NCBI GenBank assembly: GCA_039707655.1
Contig: CM077676.1
Location: 378,576,114 to 378,640,113 of the forward strand
Source of the DNA: Elymus sibiricus
Lineage: Eukaryota; Streptophyta; Magnoliopsida; Poales; Poaceae
Length of the DNA: 64,000 nt
Direction: 5' to 3'
Both the position numbers and the translations under genes were made by a program. How positions within the stretch are numbered: the stretch's first letter is position 1; each line of letters starts with the position of its first letter. The notes beneath the pieces are model-generated. The model was given only the letters and a program-made list of their open reading frames with translations, had not been told where the DNA came from and did no database searches. Of this stretch, positions 43,662-56,065 are shown piece by piece.

Positions 43662-45765
43662 TGTAGGAGATATGCCCTAGAGGCAATAATAAATGTTATT
43701 ATTTATCCCCATGTTCCTAATTAAGTTTATGTTCCATGTTATAACTGCTGTGGTTCCCGAGCCCGTATATCCATAAAGGCTCTGAGGAAAACCCATGTGC
43801 ACGTGTGGAATAATGAACGGTAAAATGTATTCCTAGTCAAGCCTCTGAGACTAGCTCAAGTGTTGCATGATGATTACGTTTTCGTAATCATGGGCATGTC
43901 TATGCCGACAATTTTGAGGGCACAATGTTAGAAGAACATTTGTGTTGAATCGACCCGAATTGATGTTATGCTATGAGATACATTCGTCACAAGTTAATGG
44001 TTAATAACATAGAGAAAGTTAACGTTTGCATAATTCCTTAGACCATGAGAGTATCGAGTTTCTTCATGCTTGCTTCATGAAATTTGGGGTTTGTTAAACG
44101 TCATCCGTAAATGGGTGGCTATTACGGCGGCTTACGGGTTCATGGAAAAGTATGTCAAGGGACTTGATAGCTCAAGATTGGGATTTGCTCCTCCGACGAT
44201 GAGGAGATATTCTTTGGGCCCTCTCGGTGTGACGGTATCCATCATCGTCTAGCCAGCCACATTGTGATTTGATCACAGGGATGCCGGAACACGGGAACGA
44301 GAAAAGAGAACAAAACCGGTAACGAGGTAACTGGCATAGTGGACAAGTTGTTGATCCACGGGGATGCCGATAAATCTCACGTCGGGTGTTCGTAACATAT
44401 CGCGAAGTAAAAGGAATAGCACACGGCAACTGGAGGTTCACTCGAATATTTATTCGTGTGGGTATAGGGGTCAATATGGGTGTCCACGGCTCCGATGTTG
44501 ATCATTGATCGGAAAGTGTTTCGGTCATGTCTATACGTCACCGAACCTATAGGGTCACATGCTTAAGGGTCATCTATCTGCTAAATACTAGACAGTGAGT
44601 CTGAGAGAAAGTCACCGGAAAAGTTTCGGAGACAACGAAAGAGTTTCGGAGAGAGAACACCGGAATAGTTTCGGTAAAACCGAAAAGTTGTTTCGGAGTA
44701 CATCATTAAGTCAAAATAGTTTCGGCACACGCCTGGAAATTCTTGGAGGGTGCCAGAATTGTTCTGGGAACTTCTGGGATTTTTCCGGAGAAAAAACCAG
44801 AAATGTTCCGGAGCTGCCGGAACCGCTTTGGTTGCTTTTCGCTGATGAAAATCACTGATCCGGAATTGTTTCGGAACGCGTTCAAAATTATTTTAGGGGG
44901 TACTGGAAATGTTCTAGGCACACATAAATATTTTCGGATTTAACGGTCGCGGAAAAATGTTTTTGTGAATAGTGAAAAACACTTTATGGTTGCTTTTCGG
45001 AAAGCCACCTTTTTGGGTTTTTTCCACAAAAGATCTACAGGGGATGACATGGAAGGATAAGGGCCCTTTTGAGGGGTCCCTACAAGGGTGGCCGTCCAAA
45101 TGGTGGAGGTCCATGGAGCTCCACTTGCCTCCCCATTATGCCCTTCATGTGATTCATATTGCATGGGCATTTTGGGGTTTTCATGTGCCACCCTACCCCT
45201 TGCATTTTCCTATAAATAAAGGCGGAGAGGAGCTCTCCACACTCACTCTTTCTCACATACAAATGCCATGCATGATTTGGCCTTCTCTCTCCCTCCCAGC
45301 GAAATAGTTTCGTAGAGCCGAAAGGCTGTCTGGGTTCCGGTGGGAACTAGTTCTGGACGGCGAAGCCCTGCCGGATAGCTGACAACGTATGTGTGCAACC
45401 CCGTAGAGAGTTTGTAGGTTCGATCTTTTGCCCGTGGGGCTGTTCGAGGGTCGTCCCGAAGGGCTGTCCGAGTTTCGAGGGTCCTCCCGAAGGGCTGTCC
45501 GTGACATCGTCCGGGGGACTGTCCGACCACCTCCCGAAGGGCTGTCCGGAGGACTGTCCGAGGGGCAGACGAGGGAGTACATCCTCGCGGTTGGAAGGTT
45601 ATAAATCCTAGCTGCGGGGATCTGCACGGACTATCAACATCGACTCTACTTCCGCTGCGCTACGAGTCGGTAACGATCAGATCCAATCCTTGTATGCATC
45701 TCCATAGTGATCCTGGGTGTGCTCGCTGTATCGAATTTTTTTGTTTTCTATCGCGTTCCCCTACA
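43662..45765 (+). repeat. 5' LTR of element 3
   Basis: TGTAGGAGATATGCCC...CCCCTACA. U3 is rich in TTCCGG/CCGGAA and TTTCGG words (44600-44890). TATA box at 45211-45218. The post-TATA repeat block is at about 45440-45560. Confidence 0.95.
45211..45218 (+). promoter_or_regulatory. LTR TATA box (element 3, 5' LTR)
   Basis: TATAAATA followed by AAGGCGGAGAGG. Confidence 0.7.
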
Positions 45766-45766
45766 G

Positions 45767-45780
45767 TGGCATCATGAGCT
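45767..45780 (+). promoter_or_regulatory. Primer-binding site of element 3
   Basis: TGGCATCATGAGCT, one base after the 5' LTR; a degenerate initiator tRNA-Met type site, slightly different from element 2. Confidence 0.7.
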
Positions 45781-48700
45781 GTGCTATGCGTAGATGCAGG
45801 TTACGATCTAGAGTACATAGAGATGTATGGGTGTTGCACAATATAATTTGTAGTAGATGAGTTCTATTACTAAAAATTATTTGTGCGGGTAGCAGATGAA
45901 ATCTGTTACCCGATGTTTTATTGCTTCCCTGAAATTTGCGTATTTCTGATCTTGATAATGGCATGGTGGAGTTTCAAAGTTCTGGCAATCCGCGATCCTG
46001 ATTGATCAACGAAGTGCTAACAGTTCATTGAATTCCACTGTAGTTAAAAGAAAGATGAAATTTCGCAGACAAAAGGGCAATGCAGATATGATCTGCACGG
46101 GGGTCATGCGTATGACAAAGTTCAGTATGGGGCTCGAGATTTTATTATCTCATGTTTTATACACCCCGCAAAGTTAATCTAGCGATGTGAATAATCATAC
46201 TTGATGATAAACGTTGGTAGCTGCGGTTTGATTGAAACCTTAGAAGCCACGTAAAATAAAATTTTGCATAAATCGATTAGAGGCGTCTAACTTGGTTTTG
46301 CAGGATGACATGAGATGTGCATGAGATGTGGTATAGTCTTCATCATATTTAATTTGATTATGTATGAGATGACTATATAATGTAAATTAACATGACCCGC
46401 GTGTCATGATTCGGCATGATGGCTGGAGCCATATGATTGTCACTTTAATAACCTGCGTGTCAACCTTATGTAATGCACTTATTTTATTAGCTATAGAGAT
46501 AGCAATATTATCTGGTGCATCTACAAGGTGGTGGCAATCTTCGCGAAGGTGAACACCGACGCGAATGCCGAAGACGAAGAAACTAAAGACTTCTCCGTCA
46601 GAAAGGGCTATACCATATCATGCTATTATGAATTGCCTGAGATGTTTATCCCTTATGATGCACCCTTTTTTGATTGCGCGATAGTCGCTTTTATTAGGGT
46701 GATCTCTCACTTAAAATATCAAGTAGTTAGTGTTCTCCCAAGTGTAGCACCATCACAGCATCTTTCCTTTCGGGGTGCGCCATGTCCACATGGGTACGAA
46801 CGATTGTACGGGTGTAAGGCGGGTGAGGTCAGACCTCGCAGCGAGATTACTTGGTTGTCTTGACGTTCATGGCAGGATCATCCTGAGCTCAGAACACACG
46901 CATCGAAAGATGAACAAGAGTCACATAGAGATGTGATCGGCAAGTTTGCCTACCGATTGAAATTCTCGTCATCAGTGATGTCCACATCAATGGCGTTGAA
47001 TTGAAATACGGGTCTTGTATCACTCACAATCAATTATGAGAGATATTGATTTGAGTGGGAGCACACTATAGAATTAACTTGTTTAATTCTCAGTGCAATT
47101 AATTATGAACACTGTCTAAGTGTGATTTGCATAATAGTTATAGAATAATGGCTCGCGTTTCCACCTTCCCTATTAAATTTGAATAGCTGTTAAATATCTG
47201 GTTAAAACTTTACGGTTGGTAACGTAATGTGAGGATTGTCCTCAAGAGTGCCAAGAAGGACTTTGTCCTATCGCATGTTTTTGATATTCTCCCGCTAATG
47301 CTATGGATGATGTGACTCTCGTCTTTCGATCCAAAAGCTAGAATTCCATTACGATCAAGTGCAATATGTTTGCTTCCATCAGACCCGAACTTCAAAAGTT
47401 TGGGATAGTTATGTGATATTCATGGAACTAAAAATTATTTTTAGATGCAAACAAAGGCTAAAAGATATGAGATATCCAAAGCAATGTTTGTTTGCAAAGT
47501 ATTAGTAAAGTGTTTACTGGGCATTTGACTGATGAGAGAGGGATCCAGAAGAACGCCTGTCATGTAATGAAGGTGAATAAAACAACAACTTAAAGAGAAA
47601 GGAAATGTCCAAAGGGTGTTAGTATGACTTACATGCCTAGGAAGTCCGGGGCTAACGCCACTCTTAAGTTGGGTGCTTCTTCTGAGAGTAGAAGAAATAC
47701 TGAAAGTTAAACTATTAGAAGTATAAAGGCAAAAAGAGAGAAGACTGGAATATCCAGCTCATGTATGAATGTCATACAAGTTATTGATGTATAGAAGGCT
47801 GGTCAAAGATATAATTCTTGGGAATTATGATTAAGCATGTTAATCACTAATTCTTGGGTATTGTGAGTTGATCACAGAGATACCCACTCGATTGCATTCT
47901 GTTGCGACTCGATGCAAGAACTACTACGGCCTAAAAGACTTGACAGTAATAAGGTTTAGATACGCGTTGGGAACATAGTAAATGTTGCTATACCTTCCAT
48001 CAGTGTATTACCTCCGTGTTTATTTTTCATAATTCATTTTTAGAGTTTTATACACTCTAGCACATTGCATAAAGTATGTTGCAAGAAGGTTATTCATAAG
48101 AGAACTTTTGATGTTCAGTGTTATGAATAACATAAGGGCCATACTTTCATTATGAATGAGATGTATGTTATGAATATTGATAATAATATATTACCTCTGT
48201 GTTTACTTTCATAATTCATTTTAGAATTTTATACACCCTAGCCCATTGCATAATGTTTGTTGCAAAAGGGTTGTTCATAAAAGAACAATTATTGTTCAGT
48301 ATCATGAATAACATAAGAGCCATGCTTCCATCGTGGATGGGATGTATGTTATGAATATTGATGGTAATATGATACATCCATAACACTGATGCTAAATGTC
48401 GCCAGAGTAAAAGGATACCACATATGTGTGGCACTGCATTTGCTCACATTGGAGAAACCCGCATGGAAAAATTCCATCATGATGGATTTTGAAGTCATTT
48501 GATTATGAATCATCTGACACTTGCAACTTTCATCCGAAAAGTGAAGTGACTAAAATACCGTTCACAGGCCATAAGGAACGAGCAACAAACTTATTGGTGA
48601 TCATACATTTTGATGTGTGTAGTCCGATAAATGTTGTTGCTAGTAGTGGATTTATCTATCTTCAGAAATGACTCAAGTAGATATATGGATATTTACTTGA

Positions 48701-51044
48701 TGAGACGTAAGTCTGGATCTTTTGAAATCATTCAAAAGGTTTTCAAAATGAAGTAGAAATTATTGTAAATAAGAAAATTATGTTTCTACAATTAGATTGC
48801 GGAAAGGAATATTTGAGTTACAAGTTTAGCGAATGTCTGATGAGTTGTGAAAAGAGTTTCATAACTTACACCTCCCGGAACACCACTGTGAGTGGAATGT
48901 CCGTGAAGATGTAATCAAACCATTTATGACATGGTAAGATCAAAGATGACATAAATCAATTTTCCATTATCCCTTTTAAAAGTAATATTTTAGAGACTGC
49001 GACTTTTACACTGAAAAGAGCGCCATCAGATCTGTTGAAATGACACCATGGTATGGTACACCCAACCATGTTATATCTTTTCTTAACATTTGGAATATGG
49101 GGCTTGTGTAAAATGTTTACAAACCTATTCCAAATCAAACAAGCACTACTTTATAGGTTATCCCAAATTATTGGGAATTCCTCCATCACTATACCTAGGC
49201 AAAAGGTTTTGCCACAAAGAACGGTATGATTTTGAAGAAAATGGTTCTTGCAAAAAGGTGAGTGGGAGAACAGTGCAACTCGACGAGATAATAGTATCTT
49301 CGTCATTAGGCCAAGGGAAAGAAACCTTGGAAGTAATTCTAGAGTTTCCTACCGCAACTGATACAGAAGCCTCTACATGAGATGTATGGACTTCGGTCAA
49401 ACTTGCAGCTGAACCACGTTGGCAAAACTCGTGCAAACCTCTCAGGTGCGTAAACGAGATATTGTTGTTAGACAACAGTATACCTATGATACACAACGAA
49501 GCGTTGATGGGCCCTGACTCCGGAATTGGCTAAATGCCAATACAATCCGAGATAGTTTCCATAAATGATTCAAGATTAAATCTTGATACCCCTTTCGGAA
49601 GACTTAGAGTCTAACGAATATTAATGGAACTAAAAACTGATATGGATAAAAATGTTTTATCCATAAAGCTCGACTTGTTGCTTATAACAAATTCAAGGAA
49701 TTAACTACGGCGAGATTGTCTCTTCGTAGCGATGCTTAAAGTCGGTTCGGGTTAAACTAGCAATTAATACATATTTCAATCATGAGATATGATACATGGA
49801 TGCCAAAAGGATTTCCATGAGATGGAAATACAACCAAGGACTTGTATGTGATACAGTCCAAAGTATTTTGTCGATCCAGAGGATGCTAGTGAGTATGCAA
49901 ACTTCAGAGTTCCAGCGATGGACAGAAGAGAGCAAAATGGAGTTGGAATCTTCGTTTTGATGAAATAGTCAAAAGAGTTTGATTTCATCAAAGGATAGCG
50001 AAGATGCTTGTGGTTACAAGAAAGTAAGTGGGAGCATAATAATATTTCTAAAAACCTTGTGTGCTTGACACATTGTTAATTGGAAATAATATAAATTTCT
50101 TGACACGAATTAGGACTTCATTGAAAATAGTTTTTTCATGAAGTGCTTGGGCTAGGTAGCCTTGACATTAGGCATAATTATCTATGGAGATAAAGTTGCC
50201 TAGTAGGCTAAGCCAAAAATACATATTGACAAGATGCTAAAACAGTTTAGCATAAGAACGCCAAGGAGTGATTCTTGCCGAAGTCACATGGAAAGAGTTT
50301 TGCAAGACTCGGTGTCCTAAAACACTGATGAGCAAAATACATGATGGAGATTCCACAGATTAATCATGTATTCCATGGTATGTAAAACAACCAGATATGT
50401 CCGGTACTCCCAAACAGTTGCGAGTATAGATACCAAAGTGATCAAAGTACAGATCATGGGACAACAGTGAAAAATGTCATTGAGTACTAAAGTAGCACTG
50501 ATGACATGTTTTCTCGCAAGCAGAGATTATGAAGTGCTCGTTGTAAGTAATTACATCGATACAGTCTTCATCAATGCTCCATGCGATTTTTGATTTAAGT
50601 TAAGGGTTTTGTGTAATACACGATATGGTGACACAGTAAGTTGGAACCGTTCCAAATAGGTTACTGTGGCGAATTCTATAATAAAGGCTAAGTATGTTGA
50701 TGCTTTAGAAGCGACAAAGAAGATGTTGAATCATATAGTTCATTCATGAACTTAGTATGGTTCCAAGATGGCTTTGGTCAATGGAACACTATTGTAGATA
50801 GTTGCTCCATTGCTCAGTCTAAGGAATCAAGGTTTGACCTATGATTCACATATATACAAAGCCAAGTCCACACAAAATATGTATTTCGTGAAAGCGTGAA
50901 AACGCGAGGATATGCAAAGATACACACGGCCCTGAAGTTGTCAGGTCCGTTAGACGAAGACTATACCACAAGCGAAGAATTTTTTCACCGGTATGCCATA
51001 GGTGTGAAGTGCATTAGCATTGACTAGATTATTAACTCTAGTGC
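45781..51044 (+). pseudogene. Decayed Copia gag-pol (element 3)
   Basis: The best gag-region frame is 46528-46863 (111 codons, MVAIFAKVNTDANAEDEETK), longer than the same place in elements 1 and 2. Integrase remnants include PFTGHKERATN and DVCSPINVVASSGFIYLQ (48490-48670) and QTYSKSNKHYFIGYPKLLGI (49110-49180). RT and RNase H remnants follow in broken frames to about 50720. Many stops and indels lie at positions also damaged in elements 1 and 2. Not functional. Confidence 0.87.
48020..48390 (+). repeat. Two tandem copies of the ~180-bp pol segment
   Basis: Units start at 48020 and 48203 (TTAYTTTCATAATTCATTTT region), period 183. Equivalent to the arrays at 2131 and 15869. Confidence 0.8.
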
Positions 51045-51053
51045 AAGTGGGAG
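51045..51053 (+). promoter_or_regulatory. Polypurine tract of element 3
   Basis: AAGTGGGAG two bases before the 3' LTR, as in elements 1 and 2. Confidence 0.75.
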
Positions 51054-51055
51054 TC

Positions 51056-53159
51056 TGTAGGAGATATGCCCTAGAGGCAATAATAAATGTTATTATTTAT
51101 CCCCATGTTCCTAATTAAGTTTATGTTCCATGCTATAACTGCTGTGGTTCCCGAGCCCGTATATCCATAAAGGCTCTGAGGAAAACCCATGTGCACGTGT
51201 GGAATAATGAACGGTAAAATGTATTCCTAGTCAAGCCTCTGAGACTAGCTCAAGTGTTGCATGATAATTACGTTTTCCTAATCATGGGCATGTCTATGCC
51301 GGCAATTTTGAGGGCACAATGTTAGAAGAACATTTCTGTTGAATCGACCCGAATTGATGTTATGCTATGAGATACATTCGTCACAAGTTAATAGTTAATA
51401 ACACAGAGAAAGTTAACGTTTGCATAATTCCTTAGACCATGAGAGTATCGAGTTTCTTTATGCTTGCTTCATGAACTTTGGGGTTTGTTAAACGTCATCC
51501 GTAAATAGGTGGCTATTACGGCGGCTTACGGGTTCATGGAAAAGTATGTCAAGGGACTTGATAGCTCAAGATTGGGATTTGCTCCTCCAACGATGGAGAG
51601 ATATTCTTTGGGCCCTCTCGGTGTGACGGTATCCATCATCGTCTGGCCAGACACATTGTGATTTGATCACAGGGATGCCGGAACACGGGAACGAGAAAAG
51701 AGAACAAAACCGGTAACGAGGTAACTGGCATAGTGGACAAGTTGTTGATCCACGGGGATGCTGATAAATCTCACATCGGGTGTTTGTAACATACCGCGAA
51801 GTAAAAGGAATAGCACACGGCAACTGGAGGTTCACTCGAATATTTATTCGTGTGGGTATAGGGGTCAATATGGGTGTTCACGGCTCCGATGTTGATCATT
51901 GATCGGAAAGTGTTCCAGCCATGTCTATACTTCACCGAACCTATAGGGTCACATGCTTAAGGGTCATCTATCTGCTGAATACTAGATAGGGAGTCTGAGA
52001 GAAAGTCACCGGAAAATTTTCGGAGACAACGGAAGAGTTCCGGAGAGAGAACACCGGAATAGTTTCGGTAAAACCGAAAAGTTGTTTCGGAGTACATCAT
52101 TAAGTCAAAATGGTTTCGGCACACGCCTGGAAATTCTTGGAGGGTGCCAGAATTGTTCTGGGAACTTCTGGGATTTTTCCGGAGAAAAAACTGGAAATGT
52201 TCCGGAGCTGCCGGAACCGCTTTGGTTGCTTTTCGCTGATGAAAATTACTGATCCGGAATTATTTCGGAATGCATCCAAAATTATTTTAGGGGGTACTAG
52301 AAATGTTCTAGGCCCACATAAATATTTTCGGATTTAACGGTCGCGGAAAAATGTTTTCGTGAATAGTGAAAAGCACTTTATGGTTGCTTTTTGGAAAGCC
52401 ACCTTTTTGGCCTTTTTCCACAAAAGATCTAGAGGGGATGACATGGAAGGATAAGGGCCCTTTTGAGGGGGGCCTACAAGGGTGGCCGGCCAAAGGGTGG
52501 AGCTCCATGGAGCTCCACTTGCCTCCCCATTATGCCCTTCATGTGATTCATATTGCATGGGCATTTTGGGGTTTTCATGTGCCACCCTACCCCTTGAATT
52601 TTCCTATAAATAGAGGTGGAGAGGAGCTCTCCACACTCACTCTTTCTCACATACAAATGCCATGCATGATCTGGCCTTCTCTTTCTCTCCTAGCGAAATA
52701 GTTTCGTAGAGCCGAAAGGCTGTCTGTGTTCCGGTGGGAACTAGTTCTAGACGGCGAAGCCCTGCCGGATAGCTGACACCGTATGTGTGCAACCCTGTAG
52801 AGAGGTCGTAGGTTCGATCTTTTGCCCGTGGGGCTGTTCGAGGGTCCTCCCGAAGGGCTGTCCGAGTTTCGAGGGTCCTCCCGAAGGGCTGTACGTGACA
52901 TCGTCCGGGGGACTGTCCGACAGCCTCCCAAAGGGCTGTTCGGAGGACTGTCCGAGGGGCAGATGAGGGAGTACATCCTCGCGGTTGGGAGGTTGTAAAT
53001 GCTAGCCGCGGGGATCTGCACCGACGATCAACATCGACTCTACTTCCGCTGCGCTACGAGTCGGTAACGATCAGATCCAAACCTTGTATGCATCTCCATA
53101 GTGATCCTGGGCGTGCTCGCTGTACCAATTTTTTTTGTTTTCTGTCGCGTTCCCCTACA
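51056..53159 (+). repeat. 3' LTR of element 3
   Basis: 2104 bases, with TATA box TATAAATA at 52605-52612. It ends CCCCTACA followed by the duplication ATCTC. Confidence 0.95.
52605..52612 (+). promoter_or_regulatory. LTR TATA box (element 3, 3' LTR)
   Basis: TATAAATA followed by GAGGTGGAG. Confidence 0.65.
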
Positions 53160-53164
53160 ATCTC

Positions 53165-53700
53165 CTCCTTGACAACCTTGTTGCGCCAATTGTGGCATGG
53201 CGGCAACGTCGACCCGTCGATCAGGGCATAACGGCTGTGTGGCAACGAGGGTGGATCCTCCTTCATGCGGCTCCCAATTTGGACACCGTGGTTGCATGGG
53301 GGGATGTTGGCTCCGCCTTAACGCGACAGAGAGGCGGCGTCGGCTCCTTCTTGATGCGGTAGAGCGGCGGTGAGTGCGGCTCCTCCTTCACGTGTGCTGG
53401 CGGCAGCGAGGGCGGCGCCTGACCATGTTCCCGAAGAGACCACTCCGTCAGCAGTTTAATCTACCGCAAGAACCCTTCGTCCATGGTCGCGGCCTCCGAG
53501 AGGAGGCACGGCTGCTACGGTGGCGCCCCCTCATCGCCGGAGGAGACCCTAAACCCTCCTCCTTGTCGGAGGAGCCGGTGGACATTGAGGAAGATGGCCT
53601 CAGAGAGCGACGGCACCATCGCTGAGATCCAGAGGGAGATCTGGAGCCGCCACCGTGTGCCGACGTGGAGAACCACGATTTGAGCATGGTGTGGAGACGG
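53165..53700 (-). pseudogene. MULE 2 ORF remnant, N-terminal part
   Basis: Read on the minus strand, it contains SWFSTSAHGGGSRSPSGS, similar to CWFSTPEGRSGSPSRS of the MULE 1 ORF. KEEP-like repeats follow (IKKEPTPPL, VKAEPTSP, MKEDPPSLP, VKEEIV), after which element 3 interrupts. Frames change between these blocks. Function unknown. With the 43077-43656 part it defines the full length of the family's ORF. Confidence 0.5.
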
Positions 53701-54179
53701 TGGTGTCGCCGGCACCGGAGCGGAGAGGGTGGGAGCGGAGAGGATTAGAGAGTGGTGCGGCGTGGACAACGACGGAGTCCTGCCTAAATAGGCGTGGCGG
53801 CCAGGCGAAGGGACTGGAAGCCAGGTTCAATGCGGTGCAACGGCCAGAGTAGGCTTCTCGGTTGCCACATCTGCATTGAAGCGGTGCCGCCAGCTCGTCC
53901 GGTCATGACGCTCTGGCCGACATCAATCCTGTGGAGTCACGTCCGCTCTAGAGCGGCGCTGAGCGGCATGAATACGTGGTAACCACTTCGCGCGGGAGGG
54001 TTTTTCGTGCAGGAACTGGGTTGTCGAACGCGTGCGTGGCAGCGGTCTGGACGCCCGCAAAGCCCCCTAGTTTGCCTTTGGTTTGCGGAAAAACGGACGT
54101 CCGGACCGGTCCGCGGACCAACAGGGTACTGCGTTGGATGGCAAAATGGGTCCAGACCACTCAGTCATTGGAGATGCCC
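53701..54179. other. Terminal region of MULE 2
   Basis: GC-rich 5' flank of the minus-strand ORF with CCGCCTATTTAGGCAG-like TATA context near 53783-53793 (CCTAAATAGGC), corresponding to the TATTTAAG of MULE 1, then the inverted terminus. Confidence 0.45.
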
Positions 54180-54187
54180 GAACTATG

Positions 54188-54242
54188 TGTTGATAGAGGA
54201 GAGACACACCTCGTGTTGTTGTCGATGGCGCTGGCGGCTAGG

Positions 54243-54293
<51 letters not shown>

Positions 54294-54377
54294 GCATGTC
54301 TCACTAGATAGCTTCTTGCTCCTCCTCTTCTAGGTCCACACACACACACACACGGTCGGGCCCATAATGATTCAACA
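54188..54377 (-). repeat. Short 3' LTR of a truncated Copia element
   Basis: Ends TGTTGA and TCAACA are inverted, length 190. On the minus strand it follows directly after a purine-rich tract (TTGAGGGAGGG, about 54378-54388) and the pol 3' end, as a 3' LTR should. It holds a (TG)n run (54244-54292) and a (CA)n run (54337-54353). The 5' LTR is missing, so there is no target duplication to test. Confidence 0.65.
54244..54292. repeat. (TG)n microsatellite
   Basis: About 24 TG units, followed 44 bases later by a (CA)n run (54337-54353) in inverted relation. Confidence 0.97.
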
Positions 54378-55440
54378 CCCTCCCTCAAGATGAGTGGTAG
54401 ATATCTATCAACCCCATTTATCACCTGTCATGTTACAGTCCTTTGTTTCCAGCCCCTCTGTCAAGCAATCTGCAATCTGCTGCCCATATCTGACATGAGT
54501 AAGGTTGATGATCCTAGCATCAAGTTTCTCCTTAATGAAGAAGTGATCAATTTCCACATGTTGTCCTATCATGTTGAACTGAGTTATTGGCAATGCTTAT
54601 AGCTGAGTGATTGTCACACCACACTCTCAACGTCCCTTCCTCAAAAGTTTCAACTCGCTCAGAAGGTTCTTCACCCGGAGCATCTCACTCAACCCTTGAG
54701 ATAAAACTCTATACTCAGCTTCTGCTATTGACTATACACAACTGTCTATTTTCTGCTTTGCCATGACACCAAATTTCCTCCCACAAACACACAATAGCCT
54801 GGCATTGATATTCTATCATCTTGACAACTAGCCCAATCAGAATCCCTATAGCCATCCACCTCAAGATGTCCACTCTTCATACACCACAACCCTTTTCCTG
54901 GAGTCTCCTTCAAGTACCTCAGGATTCTGTTCATTGTATCAAGATGCCCACTCATTTGTTCATGCATGTTTTTGCTCACCACACCCACAGCATACGTAAT
55001 GCTAGGCCTGATATGACACAAGTACAATAACCTCCCAACCAGTTTCTAATAATCTTTCTTATTCACTAGCTCACCTGATTATGTTGTCACTTGATGATTT
55101 TGTTCAACTAAAGTAGAGGCTGCATGACATCCCATTATCCCCATATCACTCAAGAGATCCAAGGTGTATTTCCGTTGGCACAAAGATATTCCCTTCTCTG
55201 TTCAGGCCACTTTTATGCCAAGGAAGTATTTAGGTTGCCCAAATCATTCACCTAAAAGTCCTTGCTCAAACACCCCTTCAATTGCTTTATTTCCTCCTCA
55301 TCGTCTCGAGTGATGATAATGTCATCAATATAAAATGCAAGAATGGTGATCTTCCGATCAGAATGCTTGTAGAACACTGTGTGGTCACGGTTAATGTTAG
55401 CGTTATGGGAAACAAGGTCCCACTGGCCTACTGAAATGGG
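54378..55440 (-). pseudogene. Copia reverse transcriptase/RNase H fragment
   Basis: The minus strand shows HTVFYKHSDRKITILAFYID, with FYIDDI as the RT catalytic YxDD-type motif; then YLCHIRPSITYAVGVVSKNM and RYLKETPGKGLW; then the RNase H part DSDWASCQDDR and GNLVSWQSRK; and near the end KHVEIDHFFIKEKLDA-like sequence (QHVEIDHFFIKEKLD). The frame is broken by stops and shifts between these. It differs clearly from the pol of elements 1-3 and represents another Copia lineage. Truncated at about 55440, before the RT fingers. Gag, protease and integrase are absent. Confidence 0.9.
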
Positions 55441-56065
55441 TGGGCTCGACACTAGAAAGCCTAAGGAGCAAAGGCTAGGCTAGAGCGCTAAGGACAGGTG
55501 CTCCGCCCAAGCCTGAGCTCTCGCCCGGCTTGGGCAGGACAACCGCACCTTGCCCCCGAGCACGCCTGAGCCCCTAAGATCTATAGATGACGACGAAGAC
55601 AACTCTAGGAGCCACGGGGAGTGGTCGGGTTTCTCCCTTGAGTGCCTTCAATCCCTATGAGCGTCAGCTCTACTCTAGTGGGCCCTCCAGGGGGTCTGCC
55701 AGCCAACAAAGCATTAAATGTGTGGCTTACATGCCTACGGTGGCCTCTGCCTCGTAGGGGGAAATGATGACGCGGAGGCATGTTGGCTCACATCCTTAGA
55801 GCCGGTATGGCATGTCGCCTGCCACGTACATCAGGGGCGTCCCCTCCTTTTGAATTTAGCGACACTAAGGATGGTGTGGCTACACCAACGCCCTGCCCTT
55901 TTCATTGGGGCCCAATAGGTAGATGGAAGCAAGGAGACGTGCCCCCAAGAACGTCACTTACATGCCCTTCCACATTCTCACATCGTTCGGTCGGACCCAT
56001 GTGGGGCGCGCATGTCGCGACCGGGCGGATCCAATGCATCAACATGTTGAATATTTGAGGAATTT
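55441..56065. other. Unassigned sequence, perhaps LTR-derived
   Basis: Moderately GC-rich sequence with short frames on both strands and no recognisable domain. It could be LTR sequence of the adjacent decayed retrotransposons. No ends were identified. Confidence 0.4.

Larger units (their letters stand above)
43662..53159 (+). mobile_element. Full-length Copia retrotransposon, element 3 (9498 bp)
   Basis: LTRs are 43662-45765 and 51056-53159, each 2104 bases. The perfect target duplication is ATCTC (43657-43661 and 53160-53164). Primer-binding site at 45767, polypurine tract at 51045-51053. The LTRs differ at more than fifty positions by eye, so this insertion is clearly older than element 2. 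The U3 is a third subtype. The internal region is decayed in the same way as elements 1 and 2. Confidence 0.96.
42831..54179 (-). mobile_element. Mutator-like element, MULE 2 (split by element 3)
   Basis: The left end is GGGCATCTCCAACGCTGA at 42831 and the right end CAGTCATTGGAGATGCCC at 54179, so the termini are inverted and match MULE 1. Without element 3 it is about 1.85 kb, like MULE 1. No matching 9-bp duplication was found (TCCAAGTAA left, GAACTATGT right), so the pairing rests on the termini and the continuous ORF across the insertion. The ORF is on the minus strand. Confidence 0.6.
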
